Shown: positions 33,228 to 41,212 of the stretch, piece after piece
Layout: each line of letters opens with the position of its first letter
How positions within the stretch are numbered: position 1 is the first letter of the stretch
Source of the DNA: Bacteroidota bacterium
GTDB lineage: Bacteria; Bacteroidota; Bacteroidia; AKYH767-A; 2013-40CM-41-45
NCBI GenBank assembly: GCA_016720935.1
Contig: JADKJP010000006.1
Location: 62,001 to 126,000, forward strand
Direction of reading: 5' to 3'
Length of the DNA: 64,000 nucleotides
The notes under the pieces: model-generated
The model's database searches: none
Seen by the model: the letters and a program-made list of their open reading frames with translations, nothing else
Told to the model about the DNA's origin: nothing
Program-made: the position numbers and the translations under genes

Positions 33228-34832
33228 ATGAACAAAACTTTACGTATTCTTCTTACAGGAGTACTCTTGGTACTGGGAACCCTTGGTACAAAGGCTCAGG
33301 TACTCTTCACCGAATCGTTTACTTCCGGAACTATGCCTGCAGGTTGGACAAATGACTCACTTGGTTCAACGCCTCAAAATGTATGGTTGTTCATCAATCA
33401 ATACAATCGTGCTGTTACAGGTGCAGGCTTTGATACTCACTTCGCAATATTTGATAGCGATGAAGGCAGTGTAAATGACGACATCCCTGAATTGGCTAGT
33501 CTCACAACTCCTTCCATCGACATTTCCGGTGCTACAAGTGGATCATTGTATCTTGAAATGGATGAACAATACAAAGCACTTAGCGGTCCATTGTCTGACG
33601 GATCTTCCCGAAACATCGAGTATTCAACAGATGGTGGTACCAGCTGGACAGTACTGGTTTTTGATACAGTAGATTACGGTTTTCCAAATCCTGCTGTCCA
33701 TTCTCAGTATGATTTATCACCTCTTATTGGAGTTGCATCAAATCTGTTGCTACGCTTCACATGGACCGGTACCTGGGACTGGTGGTGGGCAATTGATAAT
33801 GTTCAGGTTATTAATTATCTTCCTTGTAACGCTCCTCCAAATGCAGGTACTACCGTTGCAGATTTGACTTCTGTTTGTTCCACAGACTCCATTCATTTGA
33901 GTTTATCAGGTGCTGATGTTGCTTCCGGCTTGACCTATCAATGGCAAAATTCTCCGGATGGAACCAGTTGGTCCGACATCCTGGGTGCAACCAATCCGAC
34001 ATTGACCACCGCGCAATCCGCCGCAACCTATTACCAATGTGTACTTACATGTAGCGGTCAACCTGCATCGTCTGTTCCTCTTCAGGTGGTGATGAATGCA
34101 CCAACTTCATGTTATTGTACTCCGGCATTCAGCACAGGTTGTGATGCAATTGCAAAAGTTGCCATCAATACTTTGTATAACGAGAGTGGTGGTTGTAATG
34201 GAAATCCGAACAATTACATCAATTATCCTGATACAGGAACCGCCACTACTTCACTGGAGCAAGGCCTGACCTATACTTTCACCTTCGCATCCGGTCCGGG
34301 TTCAGGTTCACACGGGGCAGGTGTATGGTTTGATTTCGATCACAACGGCGACTTCCAGGGTCCAGGCGAATATTTCCATCTGGGCGATGCAATCATAGAA
34401 TCTTCTCCTGACACCACTATTTCCATTCAGATCCCAATTGGAGCAAGTCTGGGAGCGACAAGAATGCGTGTTCATTACATGTTCAATACCATAGTTACTG
34501 TTACTTCCGATTGTGAAGATGGAGGTTATGGAGAAACTGAAGATTATACAGTTCACATCATTCTTCCTGTAGGAATCAATGAAGCGATTCTGAATACAGT
34601 TAGCGTTTATCCTTCTCCTGCAACAGATCAAATTCGTGTGAACCTTGGACAATTAAAAGGCTCATCCGTAATTTCAGTTGTGGATCTGATGGGTAAGACA
34701 GTGTTCCAAAATACTGTAGAGAACCAGGCAATCTCCCGTTTTGATTGCTCTTCACTTACCAATGGAATTTATTTTGTTCGCGTTGAAAATTCTTTGGGTT
34801 CAATCACCCGCAAAATTCTCGTAAGCAAATAA
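33228..34832 (+). CDS. T9SS type A protein with choice-of-anchor-J and GEVED-like domains
   Basis: 534 residues from the ATG at 33228 (an open frame extends 64 codons into trhO but lacks a sensible start). Signal peptide LRILLTGVLLVLGTLGTKAQ; a choice-of-anchor-J-like jelly roll (ESFTSGTMPAGWT ... LRFTWTGTWDWWWAIDNVQV, about 22-205); an Ig/PKD-like domain (SGLTYQWQNSPDGTSWS); a GEVED domain (GVWFDFDHNGDF...CEDGGYGETEDYTVHI); and a T9SS type A sorting domain (VYPSPATDQIRVNLGQ ... GIYFVRVENSLGSITRKILVSK). Predicted secreted or cell-surface protein, perhaps a peptidase-associated or adhesive factor. A terminator follows. Confidence 0.87.
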   Translation: MNKTLRILLTGVLLVLGTLGTKAQVLFTESFTSGTMPAGWTNDSLGSTPQNVWLFINQYNRAVTGAGFDTHFAIFDSDEGSVNDDIPELASLTTPSIDISGATSGSLYLEMDEQYKALSGPLSDGSSRNIEYSTDGGTSWTVLVFDTVDYGFPNPAVHSQYDLSPLIGVASNLLLRFTWTGTWDWWWAIDNVQVINYLPCNAPPNAGTTVADLTSVCSTDSIHLSLSGADVASGLTYQWQNSPDGTSWSDILGATNPTLTTAQSAATYYQCVLTCSGQPASSVPLQVVMNAPTSCYCTPAFSTGCDAIAKVAINTLYNESGGCNGNPNNYINYPDTGTATTSLEQGLTYTFTFASGPGSGSHGAGVWFDFDHNGDFQGPGEYFHLGDAIIESSPDTTISIQIPIGASLGATRMRVHYMFNTIVTVTSDCEDGGYGETEDYTVHIILPVGINEAILNTVSVYPSPATDQIRVNLGQLKGSSVISVVDLMGKTVFQNTVENQAISRFDCSSLTNGIYFVRVENSLGSITRKILVSK

Positions 34833-34856
34833 TCTCTTTTTCATTTTAGATGACGA

Positions 34857-34883
34857 AAAGCCTCCGGAAACGGGGGCTTTTTC
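34857..34883 (+). terminator. Intrinsic terminator after the T9SS gene
   Basis: AAAAGCC-T-CCG, loop GAAA, CGG-G-GGCTTTTT: an 8-9 bp GC-rich stem with a T run, 25 nt after the stop at 34832. Confidence 0.88.
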
Positions 34884-34898
34884 GTTTTTAGCTGAATT

Positions 34899-34928
34899 TT
34901 GAAGGAACCTGGAAACTTTGTATATTTG
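34899..34928 (+). promoter_or_regulatory. metH promoter
   Basis: TTG (34899-34901), 19 bp, TATATTTG (34921-34928): a perfect Bacteroidota promoter. Transcription would start near 34935, some 30 nt before the riboswitch. Confidence 0.85.
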
Positions 34929-34967
34929 CAGCAGTTCTTTTACAAATGTCCGTTAAAAGCGGACCTG

Positions 34968-35139
34968 CTTATCCAGAAAGGTGGAGGGAATGCGCCCTGT
35001 GAAGCCTTGGCAACCCTTAATTAGAGTTCAAAGTTTAAGGTTCCATTTTCAATGTTGATTTATTCAGTATTGAAATTGAAAATTAAATGAACAGAAGAAG
35101 GTGCCAACTCGCTCTTCCGGAAACGGAAGAAAAGATAAG
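34968..35139 (+). ncRNA. SAM-I (S-box) riboswitch upstream of metH
   Basis: All conserved blocks of the S-box occur in order. P1 is CTTATC (34968-34973) with GATAAG (35134-35139); then come AGAAAGGTGGAGGGA, GCCCTGTGAAGCC and GGCAACC; the P3 closing strand AAGGTGCCAA follows, then a P4 hairpin CTTCCG-GAAA-CGGAAG and the closing AAAGATAAG. The segment between GGCAACC and GGTGCC is about 88 nt, far longer than usual, and AT-rich. It should bind S-adenosylmethionine and shut off metH when SAM is plentiful. A 101-codon open frame that overlaps it is not a gene. Confidence 0.93.
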
Positions 35140-35177
35140 TCAGAGTGATCTTCGATATTTATACATGCTGTATAATG

Positions 35178-35214
35178 AAATCTCTCCTGACTTGTTCAAG
35201 GGAGATTTTTTTTT
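35178..35214 (+). terminator. Riboswitch-controlled terminator (expression platform)
   Basis: AAATCTC-T-CCT (35178-35188) pairs with AGGGAGATTT (35199-35208) and a nine-T run ends at 35214. The alternative antiterminator pairs ATAAGTCAG (35135-35143) with CTGACTTGT (35187-35195), which takes both the 3' strand of P1 and part of the terminator. SAM binding therefore favours termination 48 nt before metH. Confidence 0.85.
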
Positions 35215-35261
35215 GCCTTTCGGATTGGTGAAGAACACAAGAAACTATTCAGTATTTAATT

Positions 35262-38200
35262 ATGCCCAACAACAAACTTTCCGGTTTAAATTCTGCTTCT
35301 GCATCAGAAGCCGCGCTGCGTGCCGCTTTGCAACAACGTATTCTTGTTATCGATGGTGCAATGGGCACCATGATTCAGCGATACCGTCTTGAAGAAAATG
35401 ATTATCGGGGAAAACGTTTCAGTGATTTCAAAAAATTACTGAAAGGGAATAATGATCTCCTGTCTATCACGCAGCCACATATCATTGAAGAAATTCACCT
35501 GCAGTATCTTGATGCGGGAGCTGACATCATTGAAACAAATACATTCAACGCGCAACGTATATCACTCGCCGATTATGGAATGGAAGACCTCAGCTATGAG
35601 CTGAATTTCGAATCTGCCCGCATTGCGAAAAGCGCATTGAAAAAATTCCAGGAAAAATTTCCGGAACAGTCACGTCCTGATAAATGGGTAGCCGGAGCAC
35701 TCGGACCAACCAATCGAACTCTTTCATTGTCTCCGGATGTCAACAACCCGGGCTACAGGGCCGTTAGTTTTGATGAAGTGGTTTTTGCTTACACAGAACA
35801 AACACGTGGATTGGTGGATGGTGGTTGCGATGTATTGCTGGTGGAAACAATTTTCGATACCATGAATGCAAAAGCAGCATTGGTCGCGATACAAAATGTT
35901 TTTGAGGAAAAAAATATCAGCTTCCCGGTAATGATCTCCGGAACCATCACTGATGCCAGCGGAAGAACTTTGTCAGGACAAACTGTCGAAGCGTTTTTGA
36001 ATTCCGTCTCCCATGTGAATTTGCTGAGCATTGGTTTGAACTGTGCACTCGGCGCTAAAGAAATGCGTCCGCACATTGAGGAGCTTTCAGAAAAAGCGTC
36101 ATTCTATGTAAGCGCTTATCCGAATGCCGGATTACCCAACCAGTTCGGGGAGTATGATGAAACTCCGGAACACATGGGACATCAGATTGAAGATTTCCTG
36201 AAGAGCGGATTTTTAAATATTGTTGGTGGCTGTTGTGGAACGACTCCGGATCACATCCGTAAAATCGCAAAGATTGCCGCTACAGTTCCTCCAAGACCCA
36301 TTCCTTCAATTGAACCCTATCTGCGTATCAGTGGACTTGAGGCTGTGACCCTGCGTCCTGAATCCAATTTCATGAATATTGGTGAAAGAACAAATGTTAC
36401 CGGCTCCAAAAAATTTCTTCGACTCATTAAGGAAGAAAAATTTGACGAAGCATTATCAGTCGCGCGCGAACAGGTTGAAGGAGGAGCACAGGCAATCGAT
36501 ATCAATATGGATGAAGGAATGCTGGATGGAGTACAGGCAATGTCCACCTATCTCCATCTCCTGGCAGCCGAGCCCGATATCGCGAAACTCCCGATTGTAA
36601 TTGATTCTTCAAAATTTCCAGTGATCGAAGCAGGACTGAAATGCACTCAAGGGAAATCCATCGTGAATTCTATCTCACTCAAAGAAGGCGAAAAGGAATT
36701 TATTCGTCAGGCAAAAACGGTGAGACGTTATGGTGCTGCTGTGATCGTCATGGCTTTTGATGAACAGGGGCAGGCAGATACATTGTCAAGACGAATTGAA
36801 ATTTGTGCCAGAGCATATAAAATACTTACTGAGCAAATTAATTTCCCTCCGCAAGACATCATTTTCGATCCGAATATTTTTCCTGTAGCGACAGGAATGG
36901 AAGAACACAGAAAAAACGCTGTTGATTATTTTGAAGCGACACGATGGATCAAAGCAAACCTTCCATTTGCAAAAATCAGCGGAGGCGTTAGCAATGTTTC
37001 GTTTTCATTCCGTGGAAATGATATTGTCAGGGAAGCCATCCATTCCGCTTTTCTGTATCATGGAATTCGGGCGGGAATGGATATGGGAATTGTAAATCCG
37101 AGTCAGCTTCAGGTCTATGATGATATACCAAAGGATCTTCTGGAGCGGGTGGAAGACGTACTTCTCGACCGACGTGATGATGCGACAGAAAGACTGATAA
37201 CGTATGCGGAATCACTGAAGGGAATTGTTCGTCAGAAAGAAGAAAAGGATGAAGAATGGAGGAAGGGAACTCCGGAAGCCCGACTGAGTCATGCATTGGT
37301 GCATGGTATTACCGAATTTATTGAACAGGATCTGGAAGATGCTCGCAAAAAATTCCCGGTTACATTGCAATTGATCGAAGGTCCTTTGATGGATGGAATG
37401 AATATCGTCGGCGATCTTTTTGGAGCAGGAAAAATGTTCCTGCCACAGGTGGTCAAGAGCGCCCGTGTAATGAAAAAGGCGGTGGCTTATCTCGAACCTT
37501 ACCTGAAAGCGGAAAAAGACGCGGCTATTCTAGCCGGAAATTCTACCGGACTGAAGGGTAAGGGTAAAGTTCTTATGGCCACGGTGAAAGGAGATGTACA
37601 TGATATCGGGAAAAATATCGTAGGTGTTGTTCTTGCGTGTAATAACTATGAGATTATTGATCTCGGTGTGATGGTTCCTGCGGAGAAAATTCTCGAAGCT
37701 GCACGAAGAGAAAAAGTAGATGTGATCGGATTGAGCGGACTCATCACACCATCTTTGGATGAAATGGTTCATGTCGCGAAAGAAATGGAACGTGAAGGGT
37801 TTCAGATTCCATTACTGATCGGTGGAGCTACAACCTCTAAAGTTCATACCGCTGTAAAAATTGAATCGCATTACAGTCATCCGGTTGTTCATGTGAACGA
37901 TGCGTCCAGGAGTGTCGCCGTAGTCAGCAATTTACTCTCTGCTGATTTACGTGATAAATTTGTTCAGGATACAAAGGATGAATATGCGAGAACCCGGGAG
38001 TATCACAAGCAATCAAGAGCGGCTACCAAATACATTCCTCTTGATCTTGCACGGAGAAATAAAATGAATTCGGATTGGTCGGCAATTGAAATTTCAAAAC
38101 CGGCAATGACCGGAACAGAGGTTTTTACCGATTATCCACTGGAAGAAATTGCTCAGTACATCGACTGGACACCATTTTTCATCAGTTGGGAAATGAAAGG

Positions 38201-39113
38201 TTCATATCCGAAAATATTGAATGATCCTGAGCGTGGAGCTGAAGCGAAAAAATTGTTCGCGGACGCGAATGAAATGCTACAGCGAATAATCCGGGAGAAA
38301 TGGTTGCAGGCGAACGCCGTGATTGGAATATTTCCGGCTGTTTCAGAGGCAGATGATATACATGTTCTGGATGAACACGGTCATACAAAAGAAGTGTTTT
38401 ATACTCTTCGTCAGCAGTCTCAAAAACCTGACAATACAGCCAACCTTGCATTGTCGGATTTCATTCTTCCGATTGCACATTCTTCTCTCGCTCATCAGAC
38501 GATTGAGGTTGCAGCGATGGCCAGGGCTCCGCATTCCGTTGAGGAATTTTCTAATGCAAACAAAAAATCAGGTCGCATCGATCATCTGCCGGAATCTGAT
38601 TACATCGGAGCATTCGCGGTAACTACAGGTATTGGTATCGAAAAATGGATCGAGAAATTTGAACGGGAGCATGATGATTATTCTTCCATCATGTTGAAGG
38701 CTCTGGCTGATCGTCTGGCGGAAGCATTTGCTGAATTACTGCATACACGTGTTCGCAGAGAATTCTGGGGATATGCTAAAGATGAAAATCTGGAAACGGA
38801 ACAAATTATCAGGGAAGAATACCGTGGCATTCGTCCGGCTCCCGGATATCCTGCTCAGCCTGATCATACAGAGAAACTTACCATTTGGAAATTACTTAAT
38901 GTTGAAGAAAACACAGGGATTCACCTCACCGAAAGTCTGGCCATGTATCCTACTGCTGCAGTCAGCGGTTTGTATTTTGCTCACCCGGATTCAAAGTATT
39001 TTGGTCTCGGAAAAATTGAACGCGACCAGGTACAGGATTATGCGAAGAGGAAAGGAATGTCTGTGGAAGAAGTGGAAAGATGGTTGGGTTCGGTGTTAGC
39101 ATATTCTGCTTAG
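35262..39113 (+). CDS. metH: Methionine synthase, cobalamin-dependent
   Basis: 1283 residues, a complete four-module enzyme. The homocysteine-binding barrel has zinc cysteines C261 (GLNCALG) and C324/C325 (GGCCGTTPDH). The pterin-binding barrel contains NFMNIGERTNVTGSKKF and DGMNIVGDLFG. The B12 domain has GDVHDIGKNIVG with the axial His near residue 780, and IGLSGLITPSLDEM. The C-terminal AdoMet-activation domain contains GIRPAPGYPAQPDHTEK and YFAHPDSKYFGLGKIERDQ. It methylates homocysteine with methyl-THF. Many Bacteroidota carry a split enzyme, so the fused form is worth noting. Controlled by the SAM-I riboswitch directly upstream. Confidence 0.97.
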   Translation: MPNNKLSGLNSASASEAALRAALQQRILVIDGAMGTMIQRYRLEENDYRGKRFSDFKKLLKGNNDLLSITQPHIIEEIHLQYLDAGADIIETNTFNAQRISLADYGMEDLSYELNFESARIAKSALKKFQEKFPEQSRPDKWVAGALGPTNRTLSLSPDVNNPGYRAVSFDEVVFAYTEQTRGLVDGGCDVLLVETIFDTMNAKAALVAIQNVFEEKNISFPVMISGTITDASGRTLSGQTVEAFLNSVSHVNLLSIGLNCALGAKEMRPHIEELSEKASFYVSAYPNAGLPNQFGEYDETPEHMGHQIEDFLKSGFLNIVGGCCGTTPDHIRKIAKIAATVPPRPIPSIEPYLRISGLEAVTLRPESNFMNIGERTNVTGSKKFLRLIKEEKFDEALSVAREQVEGGAQAIDINMDEGMLDGVQAMSTYLHLLAAEPDIAKLPIVIDSSKFPVIEAGLKCTQGKSIVNSISLKEGEKEFIRQAKTVRRYGAAVIVMAFDEQGQADTLSRRIEICARAYKILTEQINFPPQDIIFDPNIFPVATGMEEHRKNAVDYFEATRWIKANLPFAKISGGVSNVSFSFRGNDIVREAIHSAFLYHGIRAGMDMGIVNPSQLQVYDDIPKDLLERVEDVLLDRRDDATERLITYAESLKGIVRQKEEKDEEWRKGTPEARLSHALVHGITEFIEQDLEDARKKFPVTLQLIEGPLMDGMNIVGDLFGAGKMFLPQVVKSARVMKKAVAYLEPYLKAEKDAAILAGNSTGLKGKGKVLMATVKGDVHDIGKNIVGVVLACNNYEIIDLGVMVPAEKILEAARREKVDVIGLSGLITPSLDEMVHVAKEMEREGFQIPLLIGGATTSKVHTAVKIESHYSHPVVHVNDASRSVAVVSNLLSADLRDKFVQDTKDEYARTREYHKQSRAATKYIPLDLARRNKMNSDWSAIEISKPAMTGTEVFTDYPLEEIAQYIDWTPFFISWEMKGSYPKILNDPERGAEAKKLFADANEMLQRIIREKWLQANAVIGIFPAVSEADDIHVLDEHGHTKEVFYTLRQQSQKPDNTANLALSDFILPIAHSSLAHQTIEVAAMARAPHSVEEFSNANKKSGRIDHLPESDYIGAFAVTTGIGIEKWIEKFEREHDDYSSIMLKALADRLAEAFAELLHTRVRREFWGYAKDENLETEQIIREEYRGIRPAPGYPAQPDHTEKLTIWKLLNVEENTGIHLTESLAMYPTAAVSGLYFAHPDSKYFGLGKIERDQVQDYAKRKGMSVEEVERWLGSVLAYSA

Positions 39114-39121
39114 GCTTTTTT

Positions 39122-39198
39122 TTAGTGGTTGGTGCTTAGTGGTTGGTGCTTAGTGCATAGAAGTTAGTTTTTAGTGGTTATTGCTTGGCGCTTAGTTG
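39122..39198. repeat. Tandem array of 11 heptamers
   Basis: Eleven consecutive 7-bp units, mainly TTAGTGG and TTGGTGC in alternation with variants such as TTAGTTT, run from 39122 to 39198 just after metH. It starts 9 nt after the metH stop and ends 23 nt before the terminator. Confidence 0.85.
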
Positions 39199-39221
39199 TC
39201 CTGTGTAAATTTTCTTGTTGT

Positions 39222-39259
39222 AAAAAAAAGCTTACCTGAATTTCAGGTAAGCTTTTTTT
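39222..39259. terminator. Bidirectional terminator between metH and the minus-strand gene
   Basis: An almost perfect palindrome: A-run, GCTTACCTGAA, one base, TTCAGGTAAGC, T-run (A and T tracts of 7-8). It can terminate metH on the plus strand and the PadR-associated membrane gene on the minus strand. Confidence 0.92.
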
Positions 39260-39314
39260 AATTCAGAGACGGGAGGATCAGAAAACAACAAACCCGAATA
39301 TTATCTGAATACGT

Positions 39315-40526
39315 TTAATGACTTTCTGATTTTCCCAACTCGTAATTCAGAATAACCTGCCTGTTGATTTCCGCTTGATATTCCAGCAGGTTCAGGTTGT
39401 GCACCACAAATCTCAATTGTGTATTACTGAAAGTCGCATCGCTGATTAACAAAGTGGACAATCCGGGTTTTGATGAGAGGGACTGATTGTATGCATTAAT
39501 CTTATCGATCAGGGACTTCAGCGAAACCTCCGGATCATTTTGCAAATAGGATTTCACAAGCTGGTAATTTTTGGATACAGGAAGATCCATCACAGATATT
39601 TTTTTAGCATTTTCTATGGGCATGTTTTCAATTTTGGAAATTATACCGGCCTTAAAATTCTGCAGATCGTTTACCATTGAATTTGTCGCATCAAGTTCCG
39701 CTTCATTGGCTGTAGATTTATTTTCTGCGCTGAGCGAAGGATGTTCGACTACGGAAAGCAAGCTGTTGTTTTTATCATGCAGACGATGAAGGATCGTTTC
39801 AGTGGAACTCAGCATGGTATCAACTTCATCTGTAGTGGAATTTGAATTTGAAAACGCTGTGAGAGCAAACAACATTCCTCCGGCGGCAAGGAGGAGAATT
39901 GTTGTAACCATCGTGTTCATTTTAATTAAAGGATTTCTGAAGTTGCTGAAAAAATAAGCAGGTAAATAAACCAACAGCAGGGAGAACAGACTTAGCTTCC
40001 AGAGAATATTAGCGCCGGGCCACCACATTAATTTGAAAAGTACACCCATACTCGCAAGTATACCTGTGACCAGTCCGATGAATAAAATTACTTTATCTTT
40101 CTTGCCTGTTGATTCTTTCAATTTCAGGGTAATCATCAGGGGAAGGAAAAGGAAACTGAAGAATACAATTCCCAAAACCAAAATGATTCCTGCTCCGGGG
40201 AGATGGAAATATTTCAAGAAAGCCCCCAGGATAAAAGCAAAAGAAGTAATTCCTCCGCTTAACAACATCGTTTTTTTCATAGCATAATAGTTTTTGAATG
40301 TGAGTAATTGTTGTGTTTCCTCTTCCAGTTCCGATAACTTGTGTTTATAAAACCGGCGTAAAATTTCAGGGTACTTTTGATCGAACTCTTTCAGATCATG
40401 GAGCTCCTGTTCCAGGATGCAACAAATATGATCCAGAAGATTATCCTGGAGATCCTGCGTCTCAATGCCTTTTACACGCAGGTCTTCAGCGATACGTTCA
40501 ACGATGTCTTCGCTTAGAGCGATCAT
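39315..40526 (-). CDS. Membrane protein partner of PadR (HAAS-like N-terminus)
   Basis: 403 residues. The N-terminal ~75 residues (VERIAEDLRVKGIETQDLQDNLLDHICCILEQEL...) resemble the helical HAAS/DUF1700-type domain that is usually paired with PadR regulators. Four to six transmembrane segments follow, with two copies of the motif (F)LK..H/WWPGA in FLKYFHLPGAGI and LFKLMWWPGANI. A large C-terminal soluble part (residues ~235-403) is helical. Its start overlaps the padR stop by 4 nt, so the two are translationally coupled. Function unknown; perhaps a membrane sensor or effector controlled by PadR. Confidence 0.7.
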   Translation of the reverse strand: MIALSEDIVERIAEDLRVKGIETQDLQDNLLDHICCILEQELHDLKEFDQKYPEILRRFYKHKLSELEEETQQLLTFKNYYAMKKTMLLSGGITSFAFILGAFLKYFHLPGAGIILVLGIVFFSFLFLPLMITLKLKESTGKKDKVILFIGLVTGILASMGVLFKLMWWPGANILWKLSLFSLLLVYLPAYFFSNFRNPLIKMNTMVTTILLLAAGGMLFALTAFSNSNSTTDEVDTMLSSTETILHRLHDKNNSLLSVVEHPSLSAENKSTANEAELDATNSMVNDLQNFKAGIISKIENMPIENAKKISVMDLPVSKNYQLVKSYLQNDPEVSLKSLIDKINAYNQSLSSKPGLSTLLISDATFSNTQLRFVVHNLNLLEYQAEINRQVILNYELGKSESH

Positions 40527-40861
40527 CCCTGTGATGTTTTAATGTCAAGCAGAAATTTCATTGTATTGAGGAAGTCCGATAATTCACTAATCTTTTCTTC
40601 CGCGGAGGATCTGCCTTTTTTTGTCAGTGAATAATATTTGCGGACCCGCTTTCCGATGTTCATGGTTTCGGTACTGAGTAAACCATCATTTTCCAGCGCG
40701 TGTAAAGTAGGATACAACGCCCCTTCTGTAATTTGAATTTTACCACCGGTAATATCCTTCACCTTCTGAGTGATTTCATACCCATACATTTCCTTATGCT
40801 CTGAGAGCAATTTGAGGACGATGGTTTTTAGTGTGCCTTTGACGAGTTCTGATGAATACAT
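40523..40861 (-). CDS. PadR family transcriptional regulator
   Basis: 112 residues from the ATG at 40861. An ATG five codons upstream (40876) lies inside the promoter's operator and is unlikely. The winged-helix domain is complete: LLSEHKEMYGYEITQKVKD, ITEGALYPTLHALENDGLL, RKYYSLTKKGR, then a short dimerisation helix. PadR proteins are repressors relieved by small ligands or by partner proteins. Overlaps the membrane protein gene by 4 nt. The 21-bp palindrome in its own promoter suggests autorepression. Confidence 0.9.
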   Translation of the reverse strand: MYSSELVKGTLKTIVLKLLSEHKEMYGYEITQKVKDITGGKIQITEGALYPTLHALENDGLLSTETMNIGKRVRKYYSLTKKGRSSAEEKISELSDFLNTMKFLLDIKTSQG

Positions 40862-40865
40862 AGGA

Positions 40866-40896
40866 CAATGATACATAAGATCCTTATGTATGTCAA
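40866..40896 (-). promoter_or_regulatory. padR promoter with 21-bp operator in its spacer
   Basis: On the minus strand TTG (40894-40896), 20 bp, TATCATTG (40866-40873), one mismatch from TAnnTTTG. The spacer is filled by a perfect palindrome at 40871-40891: ATACATAAG, 3 bp, CTTATGTAT. The predicted transcript start falls at about 40859-40861, on the start codon, so the mRNA is probably leaderless. Confidence 0.7.
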
Positions 40897-41212
40897 GACT
40901 TTTTTTTAAAAAAATCTCTAATTAGTTGAAAATGAATGTAAAAAAAATGAAATGGAGTGCGAAATCCATGGCCTTATCCTGTTCTGAATTTCTCAGAGGC
41001 CACTTTTTCTCGTCCTGAAGACGATGGATGAGGACAAGGATTTTCGAATCCGGTTCTGTACGGCATCCATTATGGCTGTGAACAACAGGTTCCTGATGAG
41101 TTGTGCATAGAGTGTCATTGTATTCGTGAAAAACGGTATGGAAAACTCTGTTGTAGCGCACTACAGATGATACTCAATATTGTTCACCTTTAATGACACG
41201 GAATACTCTCCC
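40897..41212. other. 316-nt divergent intergenic region
   Basis: A 79-codon minus-strand frame at 40922-41161 shows no signal peptide, no known motif and low-complexity composition, and I treat it as noise. A hairpin-like CTGTTGTAG/CTACAG lies near 41150. No clear promoter for the plus-strand gene at 41213 is visible. Confidence 0.5.

Noticed and set aside
35087..35392. 101-codon plus-strand open frame before metH
   Set aside because: It overlaps the SAM-I riboswitch and its terminator, and ends inside metH in another frame.
40922..41161. 79-codon minus-strand open frame in the padR intergenic region
   Set aside because: No motif, no signal peptide, low-complexity composition and no promoter.
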